A stretch of 5,552 nucleotides of DNA from DASUFH01 sp036274645 (lineage in GTDB: Bacteria; Acidobacteriota; Terriglobia; 20CM-2-55-15): NCBI GenBank assembly GCA_036274645.1, contig DASUFH010000182.1, forward strand, positions 1 through 5,552, given 5' to 3'. Positions within the stretch are counted from its first letter, which is position 1. Each line of letters starts with the position of its first letter. Of this stretch, positions 1-5,552 are shown one piece after another. A model generated the notes under the pieces. The model made no database searches. It was not told where the DNA came from and saw only the letters and a program-made list of their open reading frames with translations. The translations under genes and the position numbers were made by a program.

Positions 1-1
1 C

Positions 2-589
2 TCACTGTTTCTGGGCCGCCGGAGGAACCGGATTGGCTTTGTTGTACTCGGCGATGAAATCCCGCGTGACGTCGACGCGCGGATCATGCCATATCAGCGC
101 TCCGGACTGAAGTCCGGAGCCCAGGTCCACCAGCAGGACGATACCGCGCTTCGCGGAGTATTCGGCCGCGAAGCGGCCGATTTTCGACGCAATCGGGTCG
201 AAAGCCGCGTTCTGTTCCTGCTGCATGGTCCGCTGAAAGTCTTCCGCCTTCCGCTGGTACTCGCGGCTCAGCTGATTCAGAGTTTCGGTCATCTCCGCAA
301 GCCGGGTGGCGGAGAGAATCTGCCGTTGCGTGCGCAGCGTATTGTTGAGGGCGTCGATCTTCTCCGCCTGCGACTGCAATTCTTTGGCGCGCGGCTCCAT
401 CTTCCGGCGCACTCCCGCTATCGCTTCCCGGAACTCGTCAACCTGCTCCTGAAAAGCGACGGAATTGATCATGGCGATCTTTCCCTTGGGAACGGACGCT
501 GTCTTGGCTTCAGGCGCCGTTTGCGCCAGGGCAACGGTGGCGCCCAGTGAAATGGCCAGCGCGATGGCGCCGATGCGGATAATCCTCAT
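2..589 (-). CDS. Skp/OmpH-family periplasmic chaperone, downstream copy
   Basis: Complete 195-residue secreted protein of the Skp/OmpH family, whose members hold unfolded outer-membrane proteins in the periplasm. Residues 1-22 form a signal peptide: basic MRIIR start, hydrophobic core, then an ALA/QTAP cleavage site. A linker of about 13 residues follows, then the first body strand (GKIAMIN, 36-42). A long charged helical region at about 48-128 has the coiled-coil look of Skp tentacles. A second body strand (GIVLLVDL, 149-156) and the DVTRDFIAEYN tail (172-182) complete the fold. E. coli Skp is about 160 residues, so this copy is somewhat longer. ATG at 587-589 is chosen because a GAGG lies 7 bases upstream and the signal peptide starts there. 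It is the second gene of an operon with the paralogue at 599-1228. The mature protein is slightly basic (about 25 K/R against 22 D/E). The family call is firm; the client proteins are unknown. Confidence 0.88.
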   Translation of the reverse strand: MRIIRIGAIALAISLGATVALAQTAPEAKTASVPKGKIAMINSVAFQEQVDEFREAIAGVRRKMEPRAKELQSQAEKIDALNNTLRTQRQILSATRLAEMTETLNQLSREYQRKAEDFQRTMQQEQNAAFDPIASKIGRFAAEYSAKRGIVLLVDLGSGLQSGALIWHDPRVDVTRDFIAEYNKANPVPPAAQKQ

Positions 590-596
590 GGATGCG

Positions 597-600
597 CCTC
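597..600 (-). promoter_or_regulatory. Ribosome binding site of the downstream chaperone, overlapping the upstream stop
   Basis: GAGG on the minus strand lies 7 bases before the ATG at 587-589 and shares bases with the TGA stop (599-601) of the preceding gene. A ribosome ending the first gene would sit on this site, so translational coupling of the two paralogues is likely (inference). The site supports the start codon choice. Confidence 0.6.
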
Positions 601-1228
601 AGGGCCTGCCCGACGGCGAGTCGCCGGGCTTTGGCGCGGTTCCCGTTCGGGCGCCGGCAGCCGGATTTGCCTTGTTATATGCGGCCACGAAATCATCCGT
701 GATATCGGTTCCCGGATTCCAGAACGCAAACAATCCCGAATCAGCGGCGGGAACCAGATTGAACACAGCCACAATGCCGTGTTCCCGGGCGTAAGCGCTC
801 ATGAAGTTCTTCAGCTTCTCCTGGATGGGCCGCGTCGCCGTATCCAGAGCCCGGGTGACCTCGTCGTGAAGATCCGTTTCCTCGCGGGTTCCACGCCGCT
901 GCAGGTCCTCGTATTGAGTCTGCAGCTGGCGCGTCGCATCCAGGGTCAGATCGGTCGAACTGGAAAGCTTGTCTCCGATCGCCTTGGCCTCCTCCGCCAG
1001 CTTCTGGATCACGTCGAAGCGGCTTTTGTACTGGCTTTCGATCTGATCGTACTTTTCCTTGAGTTCGGCGATCTTCTCCGGGAACACGTCCGTATTGACG
1101 ACGGCGACCTTACCGTCAGGTAACGGCGCCACCGCCTGCTCGGGCGCCTGGCCGGCGAGCGCCGCCGGCGCCGCGAAAGCGGCTACGGTCAATGCGGCCA
1201 CCAGGACCGGGCGAGTAAAACTGATCAT
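599..1228 (-). CDS. Skp/OmpH-family periplasmic chaperone, upstream copy
   Basis: Complete 209-residue secreted paralogue of the gene at 2-589. The signal peptide spans residues 1-25 (long Ala-rich core, ALA/GQ cleavage). The first body strand is GKVAVVN (39-45), followed by a charged helical coiled-coil region at about 50-148. The second strand is GIVAVFNL (151-158), then DITDDFVAAYN (175-185). A Pro/Gly/Thr-rich tail (about 189-209) looks disordered. It shares with its neighbour the GK-(I/V)-A start strand and an almost identical YNKANP end, so the pair probably arose by tandem duplication. The coiled-coil parts have diverged strongly. Its mature charge is acidic (about 22 K/R against 29 D/E), unlike the neighbour and unlike basic E. 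coli Skp. ATG at 1226-1228 is preceded by AGGA 8 bases upstream. It is the first gene of the operon and probably uses the promoter near 1294-1302. Family call firm; exact role inferred. Confidence 0.87.
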   Translation of the reverse strand: MISFTRPVLVAALTVAAFAAPAALAGQAPEQAVAPLPDGKVAVVNTDVFPEKIAELKEKYDQIESQYKSRFDVIQKLAEEAKAIGDKLSSSTDLTLDATRQLQTQYEDLQRRGTREETDLHDEVTRALDTATRPIQEKLKNFMSAYAREHGIVAVFNLVPAADSGLFAFWNPGTDITDDFVAAYNKANPAAGARTGTAPKPGDSPSGRP

Positions 1229-1236
1229 CGTTGATT

Positions 1237-1240
1237 TCCT
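1237..1240 (-). promoter_or_regulatory. Ribosome binding site of the upstream chaperone gene
   Basis: AGGA on the minus strand, within AGGCAGGAAA, is separated by 8 bases from the ATG at 1226-1228. Spacing and sequence are ordinary and fix the start of the first chaperone gene. Confidence 0.55.
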
Positions 1241-1293
1241 GCCTCTCTATGCAGACGCCCGCGCCACGCCGCGCGCCGCAGTCTGCGTCGCCG

Positions 1294-1302
1294 AGTATAC
1301 CA
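1294..1302 (-). promoter_or_regulatory. Candidate extended -10 promoter for the chaperone operon
   Basis: The minus strand reads TGG-TATACT, a 5 of 6 match to the TATAAT box with the upstream TG of an extended -10 element. No good -35 box is seen 15-18 bases upstream, which is common for extended -10 promoters. Transcription would start near 1287, leaving an untranslated leader of roughly 58 bases before the ATG at 1228. The organism's sigma factor preferences are unknown, so this is a sequence match only. Confidence 0.45.
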
Positions 1303-1371
1303 GCGCCAGGACGAAAACACTTATCGCCGAAGGGGGGCTTGGCCGCCATGATATTCCAAAATGGCCGCTCA

Positions 1372-1381
1372 GGGATATCCC
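1372..1381. repeat. Short palindrome in the divergent promoter region
   Basis: GGGATATCCC is a perfect 10-base palindrome. Its GATATC core recurs at 1417-1422, 43 bases further on. An imperfect inverted repeat (GCCGCCAT at 1343-1350 against ATGGCCGC at 1361-1368) lies just upstream. These could be binding sites for a regulator between the divergent genes, but repeats this short also arise by chance. Confidence 0.2.
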
Positions 1382-1426
1382 GGACCACATCCCAGACCAG
1401 ATCCAACCCGGAACCCGATATCCGCA

Positions 1427-1435
1427 TGCTACATT
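1427..1435 (+). promoter_or_regulatory. Candidate extended -10 promoter for ileS, possibly giving leaderless mRNA
   Basis: TGC-TACATT matches an extended -10 element, with 4 of 6 bases of the TATAAT box plus the TG. Six bases separate it from the A of the ileS ATG at 1442, the usual distance from a -10 box to the transcription start. No Shine-Dalgarno-like purine run precedes the ATG. Together these suggest a leaderless transcript. No convincing -35 box is visible, and a promoter further upstream cannot be ruled out. Confidence 0.3.
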
Positions 1436-1441
1436 ATCCGG

Positions 1442-4400
1442 ATGTTCACGAAGGTTGAGCCGAAGCCGTCTTTCCCTGAATTGGAATCCGTGGTTCTGGA
1501 ACGCTGGAAGCGGGAGCAGACCTTTGAACGCTCCATGGAGAGAACCAGGAACGGGACCGAGTTTGTCTTCTACGATGGTCCCCCCTTTCCCACCGGAAGC
1601 CCGCACTACGGAACAATCTTCGTCAGCATTCTGAAAGATGTCATTCCCCGATACAAAACCATGCGCGGGTTTTACGTTCCGCGCGCCTGGGGCTGGGATT
1701 GTCATGGCCTGCCGGTGGAAACTCAGGCGGAAAAGAACCTGGGAATCAAGGACAAGCGGGAGATCGAGCAGCGCATCGGCGTGAAGGCCTTCAACGAGGA
1801 ATGCCGAAAGATCGTTTCCACGTTCAACGCCGCCTGGAAGGTTTACATCGACCGGATCGGCCGCTGGGTGGATTTCGATCATCCGTATCAGACGCTGGAT
1901 GCCCCGTTCATGGAGTCGACGATCTGGGCGTTTGCCGAAATCTACAAGAAGAACCTGATCTACAAGGACTTTCGGGTCAGCCCCTACTGCTACCGCTGCC
2001 AGACGGCCCTGTCGGTTTCCGACACCCGCATGGACGACGCCACGCGGATGCGGCAGGACCGCGCGATTACCGTCAAATTTCGCCTGGCGGGAAGCGCGGA
2101 TACCTTTTTTCTGGCCTGGACGACGACCCCCTGGACGCTGCCATCCAACCTCGCCCTGGCCGTAGGCCCCGACGTGGACTACGTCTTTGGACGTAAGGGC
2201 GGAGAGACCACCATCTTTGCGAAGAGCGCCCTAGCCCGCTACAAAAAGGAACTGGACGGTGTCGAGATCGTCCGCGAAATCAAGGGACGCGACCTTGCCG
2301 CCGAAGACCTGCGCTACGAACCGCTTTTCCCCTATTTCCAGAACAAGGCGCCGAATCTGTTCCGCGTGCTTGCGGCGGACTTTGTCGGAACCGAAGATGG
2401 CACGGGTATCGTGCATCTGGCGCCGGCTTTTGGCGAGGACGACTATTGGGCCTGCCGCCGTGTCGAAATCGCGCCGGTATGCCCGGTGGACGAACAGGGC
2501 GCTTTTACGGCGGAAGTCACTGATTTTGCTGGCCGCAACGTACATGACGCCAACGCCGACGTCATCCGGTTGTTGAAAGCCAATGGAAAAGTGCTCCGTG
2601 ACGAAACGATCGAACACAACTACCCCCATTGCTGGCGCTGCCGGACCGCCCTGATCTACAAGGCGCTTGACGCCTGGTATCTGAACGTCGAGAAGCTCAA
2701 GGACCACCTGATCGCCTGCAACCAGGAAATTACCTGGTACCCGGACACGATCAAGGAGGGCCGCTTCGGCAAATGGCTCGAGAACGCCCGCGACTGGAAC
2801 ATTTCGCGCAACCGCTACTGGGCAACCCCCATTCCGGTATGGGAGTGCGCCGCGTGCGGGCGCCGTGACGTCGCCGGATCGATCCAGGAGATCGAAACGC
2901 GTGGAAACCGCCGGGTGACGGACCTCCACAAGGAATACCTGGACGCGATTGTGTTCACCTGCGCGTGTGGCGGAACCATGAAACGTACGCCCGAAGTGCT
3001 GGACGGATGGTTCGAGTCCGGATCCATGCCCTATGGCCAGTTTCATTATCCGTTCGAGCGCGCGGAGCATTTCCGGTCGCACTTCCCTGCGGACTTCATC
3101 GTGGAATACACCGGTCAGATCCGCGGCTGGTTCTACGTGCTCCATGTCCTTTCCACGGCGCTCTTTGAACGGCCCGCATTCCGGAATTGCCTGGTTCACG
3201 GCACGCTGCTCGCGGCGGACGGCAAGAAGATGTCGAAGTCGCTCAAGAACTACACCGACCCGCTCGAACTGATGGACCGGTACGGCGCCGATTCCCTGCG
3301 CATGTACCTGTTGTCGTCGGCTGCGGTGCAGACGGACGACCTCAGCTTCCGCGATGAGGGTGTCGAGGCGATTGTGCGGACCATACTGCTGCCCCTGTGG
3401 AACGCGCTGTCGTTCCTGACATCCTATGCCGCGATCGACAGGGTCGAGCCCGGCGACCTCCAGTTGCCGGTGAGCGATGCGCTGGACGGTCTCGACCGCT
3501 TCATCCTGTCGGAAACAGAAATTCTGACCGGCCGTGTCACCGAGCGAATGGATCGCTACGCCGTGAATGAGGCGGCTCAACTCTTCCCGGCGTTCCTCGA
3601 CACGCTGAACAACTGGTATATCCGGCGGAGCCGCGCGCGTGTCTGGAGCGCGGATCCCCGTGAGCCGGGCAAGATGGCGTTCTACGCGACGCTCTATCGC
3701 GTGCTGTCGCGGGTCGCCCGGCTGCTTGCGCCGTTCTGTCCGTTCCTGGCTGAAAGCGTGTGGGAGCGGCTCCAGCACGCATCCAGTGTCCATCTGGAAG
3801 ACTGGCCCGACCTGGAACCCGCCTTCATCGACGACAACCTCTCCGCCGAGATCGCCGTCGCCCGGACCGTCATCACGCTTGGACTGGCCATTCGCGCCCG
3901 TGAAAAGATCCGCGTGCGGCAACCACTGCCGCGGGCGCGCGTCGCGTTGTCGACGGCGGTGGACCTCCAGCGCCACGCCGAAGCGATCATGCAGGAACTC
4001 AACGTGAAGACGATCGAGTTCGTCGCCGACGCGTCGGAAATCGCCGATCGAGTCGCGAAGGCGCAGGCGAAGAAGCTCGGACCCAAATACGGGGGCGCCG
4101 TTCAGGGGATCATCCGCGATCTCAAGGAGGGCCGCTTCACGGTCAACGCCGATGGCGTTCAGGTCGGTTCATATACCCTTCTCCCCGACGAAGTCGACAT
4201 CTCGTTCACCGGCAAACAGGGACTGTCCGTCGAGTCCGCCGGCGGCGTTGTCGTGGCGCTCTCCACGGCCATCACGCCGGAACTCGAACTGGAAGGCGAC
4301 GCGCGGGATCTCGTGCGAGCCATTCAGGACCTGCGCAAGGACGCCGGGTTCGAATTCTCCGACCGCATCGTGCTCGGGCTCGACGGCGCCGCCGACATCG

Positions 4401-4537
4401 TCGCCGCGCACGGGGACTACCTGAGCAATGAAACGCTCGCCACTTCCGTCGTTCGGGATGCGCCCGGCGCGGAGGCCGTCAAGACAGTCGACATTGGAAC
4501 TCGGACCGTCCGCATCTCCGTGTCGCGAACCCGTTAG
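1442..4537 (+). CDS. ileS: Isoleucyl-tRNA synthetase, type 2 (eukaryote-like)
   Basis: Cytoplasmic class I synthetase charging tRNA-Ile with isoleucine using ATP; complete at 1031 residues, as expected for long type 2 IleRS. The nucleotide-binding fold has GPPFPTG (46-52), the HIGH-equivalent HYGT (55-58) and WGWDCHGLPVE (83-93). The CP1 editing domain (about 185-400), which hydrolyses Val-tRNA-Ile, shows TTTPWTLPSN (227-236) and GTGIVHLAPAFGEDD (320-334). Two zinc sites are visible: Cys183/186 with 397/400, and Cys469/472 with 507/509, as in Thermus IleRS. KMSKS is at 596-600. The anticodon-binding helical domain starts near 680. The C-terminal region has no cysteines, so the zinc finger of E. 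coli-type IleRS is absent, as in type 2 enzymes. ATG 1442 is preferred to the in-frame ATG 1361 because the family homology begins just after it (FPELE, 11-15). Oddity: the last His of HIGH is Thr. Divergent from the chaperone operon, convergent with the glycosyltransferase. Confidence 0.97.
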   Translation: MFTKVEPKPSFPELESVVLERWKREQTFERSMERTRNGTEFVFYDGPPFPTGSPHYGTIFVSILKDVIPRYKTMRGFYVPRAWGWDCHGLPVETQAEKNLGIKDKREIEQRIGVKAFNEECRKIVSTFNAAWKVYIDRIGRWVDFDHPYQTLDAPFMESTIWAFAEIYKKNLIYKDFRVSPYCYRCQTALSVSDTRMDDATRMRQDRAITVKFRLAGSADTFFLAWTTTPWTLPSNLALAVGPDVDYVFGRKGGETTIFAKSALARYKKELDGVEIVREIKGRDLAAEDLRYEPLFPYFQNKAPNLFRVLAADFVGTEDGTGIVHLAPAFGEDDYWACRRVEIAPVCPVDEQGAFTAEVTDFAGRNVHDANADVIRLLKANGKVLRDETIEHNYPHCWRCRTALIYKALDAWYLNVEKLKDHLIACNQEITWYPDTIKEGRFGKWLENARDWNISRNRYWATPIPVWECAACGRRDVAGSIQEIETRGNRRVTDLHKEYLDAIVFTCACGGTMKRTPEVLDGWFESGSMPYGQFHYPFERAEHFRSHFPADFIVEYTGQIRGWFYVLHVLSTALFERPAFRNCLVHGTLLAADGKKMSKSLKNYTDPLELMDRYGADSLRMYLLSSAAVQTDDLSFRDEGVEAIVRTILLPLWNALSFLTSYAAIDRVEPGDLQLPVSDALDGLDRFILSETEILTGRVTERMDRYAVNEAAQLFPAFLDTLNNWYIRRSRARVWSADPREPGKMAFYATLYRVLSRVARLLAPFCPFLAESVWERLQHASSVHLEDWPDLEPAFIDDNLSAEIAVARTVITLGLAIRAREKIRVRQPLPRARVALSTAVDLQRHAEAIMQELNVKTIEFVADASEIADRVAKAQAKKLGPKYGGAVQGIIRDLKEGRFTVNADGVQVGSYTLLPDEVDISFTGKQGLSVESAGGVVVALSTAITPELELEGDARDLVRAIQDLRKDAGFEFSDRIVLGLDGAADIVAAHGDYLSNETLATSVVRDAPGAEAVKTVDIGTRTVRISVSRTR

Positions 4538-4546
4538 CTATAGCTA
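4535..4546. repeat. 12-base palindrome holding both convergent stop codons
   Basis: TAGCTATAGCTA is perfectly self-complementary. Its first three bases are the ileS stop on the plus strand and its last three are the TAG stop of the minus-strand glycosyltransferase. In plus-strand RNA it can extend to a stem of about 7 pairs (4532-4538 with 4543-4549, including one G-U) around a UAUA loop. No U-tract follows on either strand, so it is not a standard intrinsic terminator. No other terminator fits in the 6 bases between the genes. Confidence 0.6.
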
Positions 4547-5552
4547 GCGAGCGGACAGGGTCTCGATAAACTCCAGGTAGCGCTCCGCCACTCGACGGGG
4601 CGAATATTCGGCTTCGAACCGGCTGCGGACCTCGTGTGTCAGGCGCGCGCGTACCGGTGGCTTGCGGATCAGCACGCTGGCCGCTTCCACGTACGCCGAA
4701 CGATTCGATGCGAGCAAATCGTCGATCCCGACCAGACTGCTTTCCGCGCCGGTACGCGGATCCGTCGCCTCTTTATGCATGAGGACCGGCTTGCCTGCGC
4801 CCAGGGCGTCCATGACGAACTCGCTGTCCATGTGCGGGAACGGCGCGAGATAGAAATCGATCGAGGGCATCAGTGAAGCGGCGTTGACCACCGGCCCCAG
4901 AAAGCGAACCCGCGCCAGGACGCCTTCTGCGTGCAGCGCCTGCCGCAGCGTTCGCACATTGCCGCTGCCGGCGAACAGATGCGTGTGTTCCGGAAAGCGC
5001 ATGAGGATTTCGGTCAGCGCCGAGACGAACTCCGGACTGCCGGCCTGATCGAGGTCTCCAAACGTCGCGGATACGGACGAAGCGGTATCCACCCCGATCG
5101 CCTGCCGCGTAACGGCCGGCTCGTCGGCCAGCCGGGTCGCGATATCGCAGGCCATCGGAACCCACGGCGCGGAAACTTCCCGGTAGCGTGTGGCCGCCAG
5201 CGCTCGCGCCTGGCGGTGCGCGCGTCCAGCAAAGAAGTCCACCGGCATTTCCTCGCCATGGTTGATATGGAACTGCCAGGGCGCCGGCCTGAACGCCGCG
5301 ACGCGCGCCGTGATCTGCTCAAAAAATGAAGAGTGATAAAAAACGATGTCGGGTTGAAAGGCTCGAACGGCCTGGGCGACGCTTCGCGCCCGCTCGAGAA
5401 AGTCTCCACCCGATTGAGGACGCCACGTTTCCGCGGCGAAATCCACGGCTTCTGAAGGCGTCTCGCCGGCCAGACTGAACGGCCAGGAGACGGCCCAGTC
5501 GGTGCTGAAAACAGCGGGGATAGCTCCGATCGAACGGAACCCCTCACACAGG
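4544..5552 (-). CDS. GT-B-type glycosyltransferase, N-terminus beyond the window
   Basis: The C-terminal 335 residues of a probable GT-B glycosyltransferase, which transfers sugar from an activated donor to a glycan, lipid or protein acceptor. The frame is open to the right edge and starts there with LCEGFRSIGAIPAVF, typical of the first Rossmann domain, so the true start lies outside. The GTG at 5444-5446 is internal. HINHGEEMPVD (5237-5269) resembles the inter-domain region of such enzymes. The C-terminal Rossmann domain opens with FAGSGN and continues through RVRFLGPV. It contains DFYLAPFPHMDSEF (4817-4858) followed by VMDALGAGKPVL, the nucleotide-sugar pocket. The usual GT4 E-x7-E pair is absent (His and Asp by position). 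The PFP...DAL..G.PV pattern recalls GT41-like enzymes, without clear membership. No membrane segment or signal peptide is seen. It converges on ileS with a 6-base gap, so it belongs to a different operon to the right. Donor and acceptor are unknown. Confidence 0.75.
   Translation of the reverse strand, partial: LCEGFRSIGAIPAVFSTDWAVSWPFSLAGETPSEAVDFAAETWRPQSGGDFLERARSVAQAVRAFQPDIVFYHSSFFEQITARVAAFRPAPWQFHINHGEEMPVDFFAGRAHRQARALAATRYREVSAPWVPMACDIATRLADEPAVTRQAIGVDTASSVSATFGDLDQAGSPEFVSALTEILMRFPEHTHLFAGSGNVRTLRQALHAEGVLARVRFLGPVVNAASLMPSIDFYLAPFPHMDSEFVMDALGAGKPVLMHKEATDPRTGAESSLVGIDDLLASNRSAYVEAASVLIRKPPVRARLTHEVRSRFEAEYSPRRVAERYLEFIETLSAR

Noticed and set aside
1361..1441. Upstream in-frame ATG that would add 27 residues to IleRS
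   Set aside because: The extra segment is Pro/Arg-rich, unlike any IleRS N-terminus. It has no ribosome binding site and overlaps the promoter region. The family homology starts just after the ATG at 1442.
1229..1441. T-box riboswitch upstream of ileS
   Set aside because: No AGGGTGGnACCGCG-like T-box sequence or terminator hairpin with a U-tract is visible, and the leader may be absent altogether.
1059..1634. 191-residue plus-strand open frame overlapping the upstream chaperone and the start of ileS
   Set aside because: Its composition is that of a shadow frame, and it overlaps two well-supported genes in other frames.
1247..1882. 211-residue minus-strand open frame across the ileS start and the intergenic region
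   Set aside because: Mostly antisense to conserved ileS codons, with no domain or ribosome binding site recognised.
2231..3976. 581-residue open frame on the minus strand inside ileS
   Set aside because: It lies entirely antisense to a clear IleRS coding region. Long antisense frames are expected in GC-rich genes, and the translation shows no recognisable domain.
4550..4600. Intrinsic terminator after ileS
   Set aside because: Neither a strong GC hairpin nor a following T-run is present on the plus strand after the stop codon.
5444..5446. GTG as the start codon of the glycosyltransferase
   Set aside because: The frame stays open upstream to the window edge and encodes a plausible Rossmann-fold segment (LCEGFRSIGA and onward), so this GTG is an internal valine codon.

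Overview
The window reads as a GC-rich (about 60% by eye) chromosomal segment of a Gram-negative (diderm) bacterium. The main evidence is a tandem pair of secreted Skp/OmpH-type periplasmic chaperones, which only make sense in a cell with an outer membrane. The isoleucyl-tRNA synthetase is of the long, eukaryote-like type 2. An Acidobacteriota-like lineage is a reasonable guess but cannot be proved from this sequence. There is no sign of phage, transposon, CRISPR, tRNA or rRNA.

Layout: (i) 2-1228, minus strand, a two-gene operon of paralogous Skp/OmpH-family proteins. The upstream gene is at 599-1228 and the downstream gene at 2-589, 9 bases apart, with the downstream ribosome binding site overlapping the upstream stop codon. 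(ii) 1229-1441, a 213-base divergent promoter region. It carries a good extended -10 (TGG-TATACT) facing the chaperone operon and a weaker extended -10 (TGC-TACATT) placed so close to the ileS ATG that the ileS mRNA could be leaderless. (iii) 1442-4537, plus strand, ileS, complete at 1031 residues with both zinc-knuckle pairs, the editing domain and KMSKS. (iv) 4544-5552, minus strand, the C-terminal 335 residues of a GT-B-type glycosyltransferase whose start lies beyond the right edge. It converges on ileS with only 6 bases between the two stop codons, and both stops sit inside one perfect 12-base palindrome.

The units look functionally independent: envelope protein quality control, translation, and glycan or glycoconjugate synthesis. 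The chaperones and ileS share only a divergent control region, and ileS and the glycosyltransferase are tail to tail. The observation most worth checking is that the ATP-binding HIGH signature of the synthetase reads HYGT, so its last histidine is replaced by threonine, while the other IleRS landmarks examined are intact. I did not find convincing evidence for a new multi-gene system here.
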